Under the pieces are notes generated by a model. It was not told the origin of the DNA. It searched no databases and was given only the letters and a program-made list of their open reading frames with translations. The position numbers were made by a program, and so were the translations under genes. 47,271 nt of DNA from Klebsiella pneumoniae (lineage in GTDB: Bacteria > Myxococcota_A > UBA796 > SXON01): assembly GCA_945861635.1 (NCBI GenBank), contig CAMAWH010000038.1, forward strand, positions 1 through 47,271. The letters run 5' to 3'. Below are positions 31,331 through 41,085 of this stretch, piece by piece (the stretch's first letter is position 1; each line of letters starts with the position of its first letter).

Positions 31331-32158
31331 CTACCCCCCTTGAACCGTCAATCTCGCCGCCGCCCGTGTCCACGCGTATCGCCCGAGCAACCCCAACCCG
31401 AGGGCCCAAATTGCCTGCCCGACCAGCACCGGCGCGATGCGATCCTCCGACTCCAGAAAGAGGGTCGCTGGTGCGTGGGCGAGCGCGGCGAAGGGCAGGA
31501 ATCGCACGATGTCCTGGGCCCAACTCGGGAACAGCGCCAGTGGGATGAGCGCCCCCGAGAAGATCGACACCATCGTGCTTTTGAGGTGCGTGAGTCCGCT
31601 GACGTTGCGCAGCGGGAGGGCGGCGAGGCCGACGAGGAACGACAGTCCATAGTTCACGGCATGCGCCAGAAAAAGCGCCAAGAACCAGGCCGCCCACGTC
31701 GAGGCCCGCGTCGGCAGCCGCACCGGAAACACGATCAGGCACGCGACAAAGAGTGGAAACGTCTGCACGAGGAGCGTGGCCCCAGCCCGACCCAAATCCC
31801 GAGCGTACCAGAATCGTTGCAGCGACATCGGGCGCAGCAGGTCTGCCGCAATGAGCCCCTCCCGCATGCGCCGGCCGATGTCTTCGTTGACCCGCGTCGC
31901 CACCACACTCACACCGACCCAGGCCATGATGACGTATGTGAACATGTCCGCGCTCGCGACGCCGGCGATGCTGTCGCGCCCGGCCACGGCGGCCGTCCAC
32001 AGCGATCCGTTCAGCGCGGCAACGATGCCGGCGCTGAAGAGTTGGATGACGATCTCCGCGCGGTAGGCGAACACGTGGGTGAAGCCGACGGACGCCGTTG
32101 CCCAGAAGGCCCGCGCGGTGCTGGCGGCGCCGCCGCCGTTCCGGAGTCCGGCCGTCAC
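31331..32158 (-). CDS. ABC-2 family permease (DUF990-like)
   Basis: 275 residues from GTG 32158, which overlaps the ATPase stop as GTGA. Six membrane helices. AEIVIQLFSAGIVAALNGSLWTAA near the N-terminus, RMREGLIAADLLRPMSLQRFW and the GLAALPLRNVSGLTHLKSTMVSIFSGALIPLALFP region fit the ABC-2 subgroup once called DUF990. In that group ATPase genes are often followed by two permeases. Only one is visible here, so the transporter is either a homodimer or its second permease lies elsewhere. The substrate is unknown. Confidence 0.82.
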   Translation of the reverse strand: MTAGLRNGGGAASTARAFWATASVGFTHVFAYRAEIVIQLFSAGIVAALNGSLWTAAVAGRDSIAGVASADMFTYVIMAWVGVSVVATRVNEDIGRRMREGLIAADLLRPMSLQRFWYARDLGRAGATLLVQTFPLFVACLIVFPVRLPTRASTWAAWFLALFLAHAVNYGLSFLVGLAALPLRNVSGLTHLKSTMVSIFSGALIPLALFPSWAQDIVRFLPFAALAHAPATLFLESEDRIAPVLVGQAIWALGLGLLGRYAWTRAAARLTVQGG

Positions 32159-33165
32159 GGCGTGTAGAACCGCGCGATCAACTCTTCGATGGGGGGTTCG
32201 TCGATGCGCACATCGGCGACGCCGTCCAACGCGAGCACCGCCCGCAAGACAGCCGGCGCGTCCCCGGCGACGGGAAGCGCGAACCCATCGTCCCCGTCGC
32301 GAGTGGGGGCGCGCGCGAACCCCAACTGGCCGCCGATGGTGCCGAGGTCCGCGTCCGACACCGAGCTGCGCATCCGGACGCGCACCCGACTCTCGCCCCC
32401 GAGGCATGAACGCAGGGCGTCCATCGCTCCGTCGTGCAGCAATTTCCCCGCCGACAGGAGCATCACCCGCGGACAGAGCGCGACAACGTCGGCCAGATCG
32501 TGCGTGGTGAGCAAAATCGTCGTGTCCCCGGCGTCACGCAGGGTGGTCAAAAAAGCACGCAACCGCAGCTTCACGGCGGCGTCCAGCCCGATCGTGGGTT
32601 CGTCGAGAACCAGGATCGGCGGCTGGTGCAGGAGCGCCGCCGCCAACTCACAGCGCATGCGCTCGCCCAGCGAGAGCTGCCGGACGGGCGTGCGGAGGTG
32701 CGGACCGATGCCGAGGAGGTCGTCGAACGCGGCGATGCGCGCTTTCGCGACGCCGTCGGGCACCCCGTACATCGCGGCCAGGAGGTCGAGCGCCTCGATG
32801 ACGGCCAGGTCCCACCAGAGCTGCGTGCGCTGCCCGAACACGACGCCGATCCGACGGACGTGCCGTTCACGATCGGCCCAGGGGTCGAGGCCGTCCACGC
32901 GCACGCTGCCGGAGGTGGGCTTGAGGATGCCGGTCAGCAGCTTCACCGTCGTCGACTTGCCGGCGCCGTTTGGGCCGATGAGCGCGAGGGCTTCACCCGG
33001 CGCGACGGTAAATTCAATCCCATCGACGGCCGTTGCCACGCGCGCGTCACGACGAAACAGGTCGGCCAACGACCCCGCCAGCCCCCGGCGGCGGTCCACG
33101 ACGCGGAAGGTGCGGGTCAGGCCGGTTGCGACAATGCCGGCGGGTTCGGTGCTTTCCGGTGCCAC
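32155..33165 (-). CDS. ABC transporter ATP-binding protein (DUF990-permease partner type)
   Basis: 336 residues from GTG 33165. Walker A GPNGAGKST, signature RQLSLGERMRCELA, Walker B PILVLDEPTIGLD and the switch LLTTHD are intact. The segment VVFGQRTQLWWDLAVIEALDLLAAMYGVP is characteristic of ATPases paired with DUF990-type permeases. A C-terminal regulatory domain of about 100 residues (SRVRVRMRSSVSD...) follows. First gene of a two-gene overlapping exporter operon with the permease at 31331-32158. Confidence 0.92.
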   Translation of the reverse strand: MAPESTEPAGIVATGLTRTFRVVDRRRGLAGSLADLFRRDARVATAVDGIEFTVAPGEALALIGPNGAGKSTTVKLLTGILKPTSGSVRVDGLDPWADRERHVRRIGVVFGQRTQLWWDLAVIEALDLLAAMYGVPDGVAKARIAAFDDLLGIGPHLRTPVRQLSLGERMRCELAAALLHQPPILVLDEPTIGLDAAVKLRLRAFLTTLRDAGDTTILLTTHDLADVVALCPRVMLLSAGKLLHDGAMDALRSCLGGESRVRVRMRSSVSDADLGTIGGQLGFARAPTRDGDDGFALPVAGDAPAVLRAVLALDGVADVRIDEPPIEELIARFYTP

Positions 33166-33252
33166 GCGTCCGTCTATCCGGCGGGCGTGCGTCGGCCTTC
33201 GCCGGTTCGCCGCCTCCGCCTGCGCCGTACCCCTACGCCTGCGGTGACCCGC

Positions 33253-35214
33253 CTACGGGCACACCGTGTCCGTCCACTCGCCCTCGTTGTTCGTTTCGTC
33301 ACACTCGCCGATGGCGAACGTCGTATCCACGGACACGCGGAACCCCTCGCTGCCGATGTCAGCCGGCACAAGATCGAACTGGATGCCATCGAGGGAACTT
33401 CCCGCCGCAATCGCCGGGAGTGTGCTCGACGCGACCAGACGCGGCACGCCGCCATCGACAGCGTACAGTTCCAACTCGGCGCCGGCGTCCACATCGGCAC
33501 CGCCCTGGTTCTGGACCCACACCCCGACCGCAACCGGGCCGTACTCGCAGTCGGCGACGCAGACGTCGGTGATGTCGGCGAGGAGGTCCGCGGACGCCGG
33601 ATCGTCGGCAGCAACGCGCGCACGGTAGACGTTGTAGACGTTCCAGTAGGGGTCAGGACTGGCAGGAACCGAGCCATCAGGATTGATGTTCGTGATGGCA
33701 AAGTCGTGGATGCCCCAGGTTCTTCCCGACGCGGGCCAGCCGGCACCATCGTGTTCCAACGCGGTGATGGCCGAAGGAGCATCGCGAATTACGTCGTTGC
33801 TCACGAACAGGATCTCGGCGTGACCGTCGTTGTCGATATCCGCGACCGACGGGTACTCGAACGCCGTTCCCGAGGAGTGCTTGCTGTTGGAGTAGTTCGT
33901 CGCGCCCGTCACGCCGTCGAAGATCTTGAAGGTTGACTGGTCGGCGAACAGGATTTCGAGGCCGCCCGTGCCATCGACGTCGTAGCCCGAGCATCCCGCC
34001 AGTCCCGACGAATCGTCCATCGGCACGGACCACACCTTCGTGCCGTCCAGTTCGTACTCGACGAACGTCGCGCTTGCGCCCCATGCCACCTCCGCAACGC
34101 CGTCCCCGTCGAAGTCTCCGGCGCACGGCGGCCCGGGCTGTGCGGTGCCGTAGTTTCGTTTGTAGATGTTGGTGCCGTCCGGCTCCCACAGGGTCCAACC
34201 GGCGCCGACAAAGCCGATCTCCGCTTCCGGATCGCCGTCGGCCTGAATGATGATCGGCCACATGCCGTACGTTCCCGTCTCACGACTGTCCCAGAGCAGT
34301 GTGCCATCGCTGTCGTACAGCTTCCCGGCAAAAGCGAGCTCTTGATCGCCGTCGAGGTCGACGTCGCCAATCGCAGCCATCGCGTAGCCGGCGCTCCCGG
34401 CGTCCATGGAGAAGATTTTTTTCCCGTTCGCGCCGGTGAATACGGTGTCGTAGGCAATGACTTCGGGCTTTCCGTCCTCGTTCAGGTCCGCGACGCTGAT
34501 GAGCGTGAGGTTGTAGATGTCAACCGTCGCGTTGCTTGTCCATTTGAGCGTGCCATCGCCTTCGAGGGCAACGGCGTGGCCGGCCGAGTCGTAGCCGAGC
34601 ACGTCGGGGTTGCCGTCCGCGTCGACGTCGGCGATGGCCACGCCCGTGGCAAAGCCGGCTCCTGACCACGACCATTCCTCGACACCCGTGGCCCCGTCGA
34701 TGGCCACGATCGCCGCGTTCGTAAACGAGCTGTCGATCATGTTGGTCACAATGTCGGGAGAGTCGTCCTCGTCGATGTCACCATCTCCGTCGTCGTCGTT
34801 GAGGTTGCCGATCATCGGCGTTGTCGCAGATTGATCCATCCCGCCGGAAGACCGCTTGAACGTCCACTGCACGGCGACGTTCCACGGGTCCGCAACGGGG
34901 GTGACCGCCGTAGCCCCTGCACAATCGTCGGAAATCGTCACGCTGCCGGCGCTCCCCAGGTTCAGCGCCAGGCATTCGTCGTCGAGGCAGTCCACCCGAC
35001 CGTTGCCGTCGTCGTCCGGGTAGCCCTCGTCAATCTCCCCATCGTTGTCGTCATCGACGCCATTGCATTCCTCGTCCGGAAGCGAGGCGCTATCGGTGTC
35101 ATCGTCGGGATCGAAGTCGAACGCGCTGGTGTCCTCTCCTTCGGCGACGCGCTTCGCGTTGAGGTTGCTGTCAATCACGCATCCCGATGCCAGCAACAGC
35201 CCGAGCCAACGCAT
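33253..35214 (-). CDS. Large FG-GAP/VCBS-repeat lipoprotein with CARDB domain
   Basis: 653 residues. The start is ATG 35214, because it begins a lipoprotein signal (lipobox LASGC, Cys12) and has GGGAGGG just upstream; the 33-residue extension to 35313 runs through the 3' end of rnpB. Residues about 50-90 are acidic with a MopE-like stretch (ECNGVDDDNDGEIDEG). From about 120 to 490 there are FG-GAP/VCBS units with calcium loops (IADVDADGNPDVLGYD, VADLNEDGKPEVIAYD, IGDVDLDGDQELAFAG), which suggests a beta-propeller. Residues 520-640 form a CARDB-like domain ending in GECDETNNEGEW. It is probably a calcium-stabilised surface adhesion or scaffold protein (inference). Confidence 0.88.
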   Translation of the reverse strand: MRWLGLLLASGCVIDSNLNAKRVAEGEDTSAFDFDPDDDTDSASLPDEECNGVDDDNDGEIDEGYPDDDGNGRVDCLDDECLALNLGSAGSVTISDDCAGATAVTPVADPWNVAVQWTFKRSSGGMDQSATTPMIGNLNDDDGDGDIDEDDSPDIVTNMIDSSFTNAAIVAIDGATGVEEWSWSGAGFATGVAIADVDADGNPDVLGYDSAGHAVALEGDGTLKWTSNATVDIYNLTLISVADLNEDGKPEVIAYDTVFTGANGKKIFSMDAGSAGYAMAAIGDVDLDGDQELAFAGKLYDSDGTLLWDSRETGTYGMWPIIIQADGDPEAEIGFVGAGWTLWEPDGTNIYKRNYGTAQPGPPCAGDFDGDGVAEVAWGASATFVEYELDGTKVWSVPMDDSSGLAGCSGYDVDGTGGLEILFADQSTFKIFDGVTGATNYSNSKHSSGTAFEYPSVADIDNDGHAEILFVSNDVIRDAPSAITALEHDGAGWPASGRTWGIHDFAITNINPDGSVPASPDPYWNVYNVYRARVAADDPASADLLADITDVCVADCEYGPVAVGVWVQNQGGADVDAGAELELYAVDGGVPRLVASSTLPAIAAGSSLDGIQFDLVPADIGSEGFRVSVDTTFAIGECDETNNEGEWTDTVCP

Positions 35215-35274
35215 GCACCCTCCCGCTTGCGCATCGTAGCGCGTGATCGGCGTCTCGTGGGGTTCGGGGGCGGT

Positions 35275-35707
35275 GCACGGGTGCGCATAAGCGGAGTTCT
35301 GTGTCCGCCGCACGTTACCGTTTGGCGGGTGGAAACCATTCCTCTACGCGGATCGTTACCGATCCGCTTTAGCAGCCAACCCGGGTCCATGGGGCGGGCC
35401 GCCCGGACCCTTCTTGGCCTTGCTCCGAAGGGGGTTTGCCTGGCCGACGATGTTGCCACCGCCGCCGGTGCGCTCTTGCCGCACCCTTTCAATCTCACCC
35501 GGTTTTACCCGCCTTTCTCGCCGGACCACGACCCTCGGGATGGGTCCGGCAAGTTCGGAGGCACGTTTGCACGCGTCCTGGCGTTCTGCTCTCTGTTGCG
35601 CTTTCCTCCAGCTCTCGCTGACCGGGCGTTACCCGGCCTTCTGCCCGATGGAGCTCCGACTTTCCTCCCGCGACCGAAGTCGCCGGCGGTTTCCAGCTCA
35701 CCCGTGC
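35275..35707 (-). ncRNA. rnpB: RNase P RNA (bacterial type A)
   Basis: Read on the minus strand, the sequence holds the conserved RNase P regions in order. GAGGAAAGTC (35667-35658) is CR-I. It is followed by GGGCAGAAGGCC, the GGTAACGCC stem, and AGAGCGCACC. Then come GGAGCAAGGCCAAG, GGTTGGCTGCTAAAG, AGAGGAATGG (35345-35336) and the 3' universal region ACAGAACTCCGCTTA (35302-35288). The ends pair perfectly as P1: GCACGGGTG at 35707-35699 with CACCCGTGC at 35283-35275. The length of about 433 nt fits a type A RNA. It is the catalytic RNA for tRNA 5' maturation. Exact ends are predicted from P1 only. Confidence 0.95.
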
Positions 35708-35747
35708 GCCGCGACAAACGGATAACACGCGGCGGCAGGAGATCCAC

Positions 35748-36113
35748 ATGCCGCCTACCTCCCGGAAGCCTTCTCGCCCAAAATCGCGCGCCCCCCTGAC
35801 CGTCTATGGTTCGGTCGTGCAGTACGCGTGTGACCGGCTGCCGGACGCCGTCACCTCGAATGAATTCCGGCAGGTTTGCGGCCGCAACGCCGGGACGGTG
35901 CTGACGATGGCCGTGATCCGCGGAAACCTTGACCACATCGGTCCGAGCCTGTACCGCTACAATCCGGAAGGTCGCCATGGCGGAGATGCTCGGGTGCTCG
36001 CGATAGAGCCGACCGCAACGAGTGAATCGGATCTCGCGGCGCGCGCTCGCGTTGGACTTGCGCGCGTCCGTAGGGCGCTCGTCGCCGCCGGGATCGACCG
36101 CTTTTCGCGCTGA
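35748..36113 (+). CDS. Small basic protein of unknown function
   Basis: 121 residues from ATG 35748, with AGGAGA six bases upstream. A basic N-terminal tail (SRKPSRPKSRAP) precedes VYGSVVQYACDRLPDAVTSNEFRQVCGRNAGTVLTMAVIRGNLDHIGPSLYRYNP. The helix-rich pattern followed by a beta-like hairpin (HIGPSLYRYNP) is reminiscent of a winged-helix DNA-binding domain, but this is not certain. The C-terminal third is a charged helix. It is divergent from rnpB with a 40-nt spacer and convergent with the following membrane protein gene. No family is recognised. Confidence 0.62.
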   Translation: MPPTSRKPSRPKSRAPLTVYGSVVQYACDRLPDAVTSNEFRQVCGRNAGTVLTMAVIRGNLDHIGPSLYRYNPEGRHGGDARVLAIEPTATSESDLAARARVGLARVRRALVAAGIDRFSR

Positions 36114-36129
36114 GCGATGTCGCCGTCGT

Positions 36130-37617
36130 CTACGACCCGGCGATCTCGACCGCGCCAGCGAGCGTTCCGCCCGGCGTCATCCATGAAAAGTCGCAACCAT
36201 CCGTCGTTGTTTTCCACGCGGACACCAGGCCAAACCTGCGGATCACGAACGCCCGCTCATCGCCTGCGCGTGGGAAGCGCTGCAGCCACATCGCGTCGCG
36301 CTCCCCACAATTCCATGTCGCAAGCGCGTCGGGACTTGGCTCAGGACCCCGGCGTTGGCTGAGCGGGATCGCTTGCACGCGCCCCTCGCGCATGAGAAAA
36401 AGTTCGAGCGCGCCGGGCTCCTCGGATTGAGGGAAGAACAGGCCTTGATCGATATAAACCACGCAAAGTTTGCCGCCCGAGCGGTCGGGACAGGTCGCGT
36501 CGAGCAGGGCGTGTACGCGCGTCGACGGCAGGGTGGTGGCGGGCGCGAGCACATCGGTGCCGGCGCGCCACGCGAGCGTGGCGAGTGAGAACGCAGCCGT
36601 AAAACCTGCCAATCGGGGGTCACGCCCCAACCCGATTCCCGCGAGGATCGCCAGCGAAACGAACAACAGCGGAAAATTGTCGAGTCCGCAGCGTACAACG
36701 ACGAACATCGCCAACGACAGGGCTATCCAGCCGCCCAGGAGGATCGCGCGCAGGGCCGGCCCGCGCGGGTGTCGTCGCGCGAAAACGCCAAGCGCGAGGA
36801 GGCCAACGCCGGTCAACAGCACTCCGGGCCCGCCGACCCCGTGCCAGAGTTGTTCGGCGATGTTCGGGACGATTTCAGCGTACCGCACGCGAATCGTCCA
36901 GTGATTCTGCGTGTACTCGCGGATCACCGGGAGCGGGATACGGCATGCGAGCAGCCAAACCCCGCCGACGAGCAAGGCGCGAGCCGCCCACGCGCGGCTC
37001 CGCTCCATCCCGGCGAGTACACCAGCAGCAAGGACCAGAATCCACACGATCCCCGACGGGCGCAAGGCGATCGCGAGCGCACCCGCGATGGCCAGCGTCG
37101 CAACCGTCATCCGCCGTTTCAGCGGGTGATCGTGGGCCAGGGCCGATGCAGCCAGCGCGATGAGCGCCGCCTCCGGTGTATGAATCCAGCCCGCGCGCGC
37201 CTGAAACGTCAGCCCGGGGGCAGCGGCGACCAACGCGACGGCTGCCACGCCCGCCCACGGCCCCGTTTCGCGCCCACCCCACGCGCTCGCCAGCCGGAGC
37301 ACCGCAACGCAAAGGAGCCCAGACCAGAGCGCGCCCACCACCGTGAACGCGGGACCGCTCCTTCCCGCAACGTGCAACCACGCTGCAATCGCCGCGTTGT
37401 ACCAGCCTCCTGGTTCCACCGCGAAGTGCGCCACATCGGCGAGTCGTCCGTTCGCCGTGCGGGCGTAGATTTCGGGAAGCGTTCCGTACGCGAGGTTGAG
37501 GTCCCGGGGAAAACTACGCTCCATCCATGCGAAAAGTAATGACTCCACCACCGTGCCCGCGACGATGGTCGCGGCCAGAAGGTCGGGGCCACGTTCGCGG
37601 AAAGCGGGGGAGAGCAT
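36130..37617 (-). CDS. Polytopic membrane protein, GT-C-like glycosyltransferase candidate
   Basis: 495 residues, about ten membrane helices and a soluble C-terminal domain of about 140 residues. The first extracytoplasmic loop is long and acidic (ERSFPRDLNLAYGTLPEIYARTANGRLADVAHF, EPGGWYNAAIAAWLHVAG). FQARAGWIHTPEAALIALAASALA matches the position of a conserved helix in PMT/ArnT-type transferases. The C-terminal domain contains Cys residues (TCPDRSGGKLCVVYID, NCGERDAMW) that could pair in the periplasm. It resembles in layout the proteins at 5008 and 19048. The start is ATG 37617. No neighbour defines its acceptor. Confidence 0.7.
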   Translation of the reverse strand: MLSPAFRERGPDLLAATIVAGTVVESLLFAWMERSFPRDLNLAYGTLPEIYARTANGRLADVAHFAVEPGGWYNAAIAAWLHVAGRSGPAFTVVGALWSGLLCVAVLRLASAWGGRETGPWAGVAAVALVAAAPGLTFQARAGWIHTPEAALIALAASALAHDHPLKRRMTVATLAIAGALAIALRPSGIVWILVLAAGVLAGMERSRAWAARALLVGGVWLLACRIPLPVIREYTQNHWTIRVRYAEIVPNIAEQLWHGVGGPGVLLTGVGLLALGVFARRHPRGPALRAILLGGWIALSLAMFVVVRCGLDNFPLLFVSLAILAGIGLGRDPRLAGFTAAFSLATLAWRAGTDVLAPATTLPSTRVHALLDATCPDRSGGKLCVVYIDQGLFFPQSEEPGALELFLMREGRVQAIPLSQRRGPEPSPDALATWNCGERDAMWLQRFPRAGDERAFVIRRFGLVSAWKTTTDGCDFSWMTPGGTLAGAVEIAGS

Positions 37618-37694
37618 GGACGAGCACGCATGTAGCGCCCGGTTGACGGTGCTGCGTTGCGCGTGTAGTCGTGCTCTGCGTCGTCGGAGCCAGC

Positions 37695-38477
37695 ATGCGC
37701 CTCACAATTCTTGCCCTTGCCTCACTTTCCCTGAGTCTGGTCGGCTGCTCGGGCATCCTCGGGGGCGAGGAGGAGGACGACACGAACGGCTCCGGAGGCG
37801 GGGGTCGTTGGGGCGATGGCGATTCGGACGTGGATTCGGATAGCGATTCGGACGCGGATAGCGATTCGGACGCCGATTCCGACGCCGACGGGCCGTGCCC
37901 GACCTACTCGGGACTCGCCGCAGGAGCGACGTGGGAGTACCACTCCACAGCCGACTACGAGCGGGAGTACGACGCGGTCGTGGAAAGCGCGAGTGAGGTG
38001 ATCTCGATCAACGGAAGCACCGTGGTCATCGGCGGGGAAGATCACACCGACGGGGGCTACTACACCTCCGATGGGGAGAGCGAGGCAACGTACCGATGCG
38101 ACGCGAACGGGCTCTGGTTGATCACGTCCACGTACCACTCGGAGATCGTCAACGAAACCAGCAGTTCCACAACCGACAGCGAGACGGAGTACGACGACCC
38201 CTACCTGGTCCTGCCGGAACCCCTTGACGTCGGGGACAGTTGGGAGGCCGACGTAAGCGGAGTGACGCTCATCGGTCGAGAAGAGCGGGAGTTTTCCTTC
38301 ACGATCGAGCAGGCGGTGGTCGACCGCTCCGACGTCGAGACGCCGGCGGGGACGTTCGATGGCGCGTTGGTGGTCTCCCAGTCCGTGAACGGGTCCGACG
38401 CTGTTTTCCGCTATCTCGACGCTGATGTTGGGCTGGTTGCGACGGATAATATTGAATTGATTGACTATGGGCGGTAA
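37695..38477 (+). CDS. Lipoprotein with Asp/Ser-rich linker
   Basis: 260 residues from ATG 37695 (GTG 37671 is in frame). The lipobox LVGC gives Cys18, then an acidic/Gly spacer and a linker of about 25 residues alternating Asp with Ser/Ala (DSDSDADSDSD type). The C-terminal domain of about 190 residues is beta-rich: GATWEYHSTADYEREYDAVVESASEV, TYRCDANGLWLI, DVGDSWEADVSGVTL, TPAGTFDGALVV, RYLDADVGLVATDNIELIDYG. This pattern (metallic-like strands, 'GDSW', 'TPAGTF', 'ADVGLV') is common in uncharacterised secreted proteins of Bacteroidota and Myxococcota. It probably sits on the outer membrane. Function unknown. Confidence 0.78.
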   Translation: MRLTILALASLSLSLVGCSGILGGEEEDDTNGSGGGGRWGDGDSDVDSDSDSDADSDSDADSDADGPCPTYSGLAAGATWEYHSTADYEREYDAVVESASEVISINGSTVVIGGEDHTDGGYYTSDGESEATYRCDANGLWLITSTYHSEIVNETSSSTTDSETEYDDPYLVLPEPLDVGDSWEADVSGVTLIGREEREFSFTIEQAVVDRSDVETPAGTFDGALVVSQSVNGSDAVFRYLDADVGLVATDNIELIDYGR

Positions 38478-38492
38478 AAGCCGAAACAGCCA

Positions 38493-39185
38493 CTACGGCA
38501 ACAGGTACCCGCCGCACCCGGGGCACGTGTTGACCGACTTTCCAATCATCACCTCGTTGATGCGCTGGGCAGTGACCATGCTGTGGCACGTCGTGCAGAT
38601 GCCCTCGACCACGTTCACCAAGGCCACCCGCTTCTTCCTCCGCAATTCTCCATACGGAATGCGGTAGTCCTCGTCGATCTCCTTCGCGCGCGCCTCCCGC
38701 ACGAGCAGCGCCGCGCCAAGTTCGACCCGAATCGGAGCGTCACGGGCGGCGAGTGCCTTCCGGGCGTCCACCAGCGCCAACCCAGCGGCGGCGTGTGCCT
38801 TGTTCGTTGCGATGACGGCCGCCTCCGCCGCATCCAGCGCCTCCATCAGCTCCAGCGCGCGCGTTTCCAGACGATCGATGATTTCCAGCACTTGTGCAAG
38901 CTGACGAACGGACGCGTCGTAGTCGGGCGAGGTGCCGCTGTCGATCATTCCCCGCGTCGTGTTGCGCCTTTTGACGTAGTCGTCCAACTCGCGGTTGTTC
39001 TTGCGGTCCTCCCCCTTGAACGCGTCACGCGTGGATACGGCGGAGTCTTTGGCGGATGTCGTGTCCGTCAGGGATTTGGCCGCTCGGACGACGCCGGCGT
39101 TCAGGCCCTCATGTTCGATCCGCAGACGGTCACAGGCGACGTCTGCCTGCCAGAGGTTCGAGATCGCCACGAGGTGCGGATGCAT
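38493..39185 (-). CDS. Coiled-coil protein with C4-type zinc ribbon
   Basis: 230 residues from ATG 39185. Most of it is a long helical coiled coil beginning LVAISNLWQADVACDRLRIEHEGL. The C-terminal 50 residues hold a zinc ribbon with two CxxC knuckles (GICTTCHSMVTAQ and NTCPGCGGYLL). This matches the zf-RING_7/C4-type zinc-ribbon family, conserved across many bacteria next to housekeeping genes and with a poorly known role. The longer reading to 39287 is rejected because it translates the antisense of the tRNA gene. Its stop is 16 nt from the convergent lipoprotein gene. Confidence 0.85.
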   Translation of the reverse strand: MHPHLVAISNLWQADVACDRLRIEHEGLNAGVVRAAKSLTDTTSAKDSAVSTRDAFKGEDRKNNRELDDYVKRRNTTRGMIDSGTSPDYDASVRQLAQVLEIIDRLETRALELMEALDAAEAAVIATNKAHAAAGLALVDARKALAARDAPIRVELGAALLVREARAKEIDEDYRIPYGELRRKKRVALVNVVEGICTTCHSMVTAQRINEVMIGKSVNTCPGCGGYLLP

Positions 39186-39206
39186 GCCGGCGGGATTAAC
39201 CCCGGC
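39186..39206. other. Short hairpin between zinc-ribbon gene and tRNA
   Basis: GCCGGCGGG-ATTAA-CCCCGGC forms a stem of about seven pairs with one bulged base and a small A/T loop. It fills the gap between the ATG at 39185 (minus) and the tRNA 5' end at 39212 (plus). Function not evident; it could be a processing or leader structure. Confidence 0.4.
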
Positions 39207-39211
39207 AGCGG

Positions 39212-39284
39212 GGGCCTGTAGCTCAGTGGTTAGAGCAGGCGGCTTATATCCGCCCGGTCGCTGGTTCAACCCCAGCCAGGCCCA
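39212..39284 (+). tRNA. tRNA-Ile, anticodon UAU
   Basis: A complete cloverleaf of 73 nt. The acceptor stem is GGGCCTG (39212-39218) with CAGGCCC (39277-39283). The D stem is GCTC/GAGC. The anticodon stem GGCGG/CCGCC flanks loop CTTATAT (39243-39249), which places the anticodon at 39245-39247 = TAT. The T stem is GCTGG/CCAGC with loop TTCAACC. The discriminator base is A39284, as expected for tRNA-Ile. CCA is not encoded. An anticodon UAU reads AUA directly, unlike the usual bacterial tRNA-Ile2 (CAU with lysidine). Confidence 0.93.
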
Positions 39285-39308
39285 CACACCTTCCGCGTGT
39301 GCGGCGGA

Positions 39309-41033
<1,725 letters not shown>

Positions 41034-41085
41034 GCGGTCAGCTCCTCGTAATTCCAGCAGGGTGCGATGGTCCAGCGGGGGATGT

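Noticed and set aside
39186..39287. N-terminal extension of the zinc-ribbon protein
   Set aside because: It translates the antisense strand of tRNA-Ile (WLGLNQRPGGYKP is a familiar artefact of tRNA genes).
39284..39301. Terminator between tRNA and rpoD
   Set aside because: Only a five-pair CACAC/GTGTG stem with no T-run in either direction; too weak to call.
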